Assembly (NCBI GenBank): GCA_949987565.1
Contig: OX465103.1
Location: 19,663,280 to 19,727,279, forward strand
DNA length: 64,000 nt
From: Luidia sarsii
Taxonomy: Eukaryota > Echinodermata > Asteroidea > Paxillosida > Luidiidae
Direction: 5' to 3'
This document shows, one piece after another, positions 62,708-64,000 of this stretch. The position numbers and the translations under genes are program-made. The notes beneath the pieces are model-generated. The model was not told where the DNA came from, did no database searches, and was given only the letters and a program-made list of their open reading frames with translations. Position 1 is the first letter of the stretch. Every line of letters starts with the position of its first letter.

Positions 62708-62957
62708 AAAATTCCCTTGGTGACTGGTAGGATGGCAAACGCCGGCGGGTGCGTACATGCAGCTATAGCGCGCGGCTATTTGCGGTAACCGTAACCTTCA
62801 TCCTCCCGAAGGTCGGAGACCTGAGGTCTGAGGATGAGGATGAGGGTTACGGTTACCGCAAATAGCGCGCGGCACACTAGCGGCACTTCTGCTTGCCGCT
62901 ATCCTATAGCTGCCTGATGCGCGCGCCGAGTTTGCCGTCCAGTCACCAAGGGAATTT
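62708..62957. mobile_element. Foldback MITE (AAATTCCCTTGGTGACT ends)
   Basis: A 250-bp element with 17-bp perfect terminal inverted repeats (62708-62724 and 62941-62957) and an inner long inverted repeat (TAGCGCGCGGCTATTTGCGG at 62766 and its complement to 62871). The ends and the centre form a nearly continuous hairpin. No coding. Confidence 0.82.
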
Positions 62958-64000
62958 CCGCTGAATTTTCGCTGAAACTACCCACCCACCGTTCAGACAA
63001 AAATATATTTTATTGCTGGTAGGCCTATCTAGCCGAAAACTCTGTGTTAGTTTCGTTTCTGAACTCCATCTAGGTTTTGGAGAAAAAATGAAACAATTCA
63101 CGAAGTTACGTGTTTCACCATAGAGTTGTTGTTTGTCATCTATGTGTTGCACCCCGGAGGACACGGGACCGTGTCACTCCTAGGGGCACATTAAAGATTT
63201 TGCCTCTGGTAAGGAAAGGAGAGAGGGACACTGGTTGAGCTGTGATGTTAACCTGCTTCCTTTTCCCAACATGGAGTCAGAATGACACACAATACAAAAC
63301 ATTCTACATGTATATATATCTGTAAACATAAACCGGACTAAGTAATTCTAAAGCTAACTTAGTTTCTTACAAGCATTGGCAGTTTGTCAATAAACTTCTA
63401 ATTAAAACATTTCAAAATACACGTAAATCTGTTGCTATAGTCCTTAATCAAATAAAATAGAACTGTCGGTGGTACTCTTAGGTCAAGTTTTCATCAAGTT
63501 CACATACACATGTGGAGTCAATTTAACAAAGAAGAAAACAAAAGAAATTCACTATAAAACGAGAAATATATGTCTGTTGTGAAACAGAGCATAGAGCTTT
63601 TCCGCTTCTGTTTGTAACAAGTCATAGAATAGCCCCATTCCTACTCCAAAACGCATGTACATATTTTGTGCACAAAGCCTATGGGACTCGAGTGTGGTAT
63701 TCAAAAATTCATAAAAAATATAAACAATGGTCCTTCGGTTCCAAACTTATGGCAAGAATCCTTACAAAATTACTCAAAAAAACCAATCAAATTCAGTTTA
63801 AATGTATCTTCATGTACCTGTATATGACCCCAAAACTATGGTTTCCTTACAGTCATACAAAAACAATAATAAAGCACAATCTTACCTGGTAAGGAAAGGA
63901 GAGAGGGACACTGGTTGAGCTGTGATGTTAACCTGCTTCCTTTTCCCAACATGGAGTCAGAATGACACACATGCAGGCCTAAGGACAACAGGCTCCCACC
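62958..64000. repeat. Right-edge region with an 86-bp direct repeat
   Basis: 63206-63291 and 63886-63971 are identical 86-bp direct repeats (CTGGTAAGGAAAGGAGAGAG to GTCAGAATGACACACA), 680 bp apart. On the minus strand each contains a pyrimidine tract ending CTCTCTCCTTTCCTTACCAG, like a 3' splice site. No coding frame could be supported around them. Confidence 0.6.

Overview
This is a non-coding-rich eukaryotic (metazoan) window. Scattered short ACATGTAC/TAGGCCTA-type words, long introns and the transposon types present (YR retrotransposons carrying an SGNH hydrolase, Penelope-like elements, CR1-type elements with a 2A peptide, Kolobok, piggyBac-like, hAT, MULE and Tc1 DNA transposons) suggest a marine invertebrate. 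I favour an echinoderm or hemichordate but cannot prove it. I see no rRNA, tRNA or CRISPR array and no bacterial operon structure.

Only one likely host gene is visible. It lies on the minus strand and is split into four coding exons: exon 1 with the ATG at 62343-62290, exon 2 at 52101-51995, exon 3 at 38015-37789 and exon 4 at 5751-5604. All splice sites fit the consensus and all three junction phases agree (0, 2, 1). Together they encode about 178 N-terminal residues of a charged coiled-coil protein that I cannot name. The gene continues past the left edge. Almost everything else in the window is intronic transposon DNA.

Layout from left to right. 1-1617: edge of a DIRS/Ngaro-type retrotransposon (minus). 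2030-5570: L2/Rex1-like LINE (minus), broken by a 689-bp TTAA-flanked piggyBac-like MITE. 5604-5751: host exon 4. 6405-7390: Penelope-like element with a GIY-YIG domain. 8305-10750: a second LINE (minus) with a 171-bp hairpin insertion. 11215-11590: Penelope 3' tail. 12990-14846: Kolobok-type element with ~215-bp inverted repeats and a THAP domain. 14945-36200: an array of a ~2.3-3 kb repeat unit with large GA-rich tracts, split by a ~10.5 kb insertion (18827-29290). That insertion is a Ngaro-like element (RT, RNase H, tyrosine recombinase, SGNH hydrolase), itself split by a 4564-bp hAT transposon with an 8-bp target duplication. 37226-37600: 27-bp minisatellite. 37789-38015: host exon 3.

38595-39730: Penelope-like element. 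40043-45955: CR1-like LINE with a 2A peptide, split by a PHD/FLYWCH/MULE transposase insertion that ends in a perfect histone-type 3' stem-loop, and by a second insertion. 46276-46977: second piggyBac-like MITE copy. 47786-49225: Penelope fragments. 51995-52101: host exon 2. 52522-53360: Tc1-type remnant. 54535-62040: foldback MITEs and a family of TCGAAAAC-ended repeats surrounding an I/Jockey-type LINE (56640-59705). 62290-62343: host exon 1.

Nearly every transposon protein here is broken by frameshifts, stops or active-site loss, so the window reads as a TE graveyard inside one host gene. The nesting order can still be read in several places because removing an insertion restores an uninterrupted frame. 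All family assignments come from motifs read by eye; no database search was possible.
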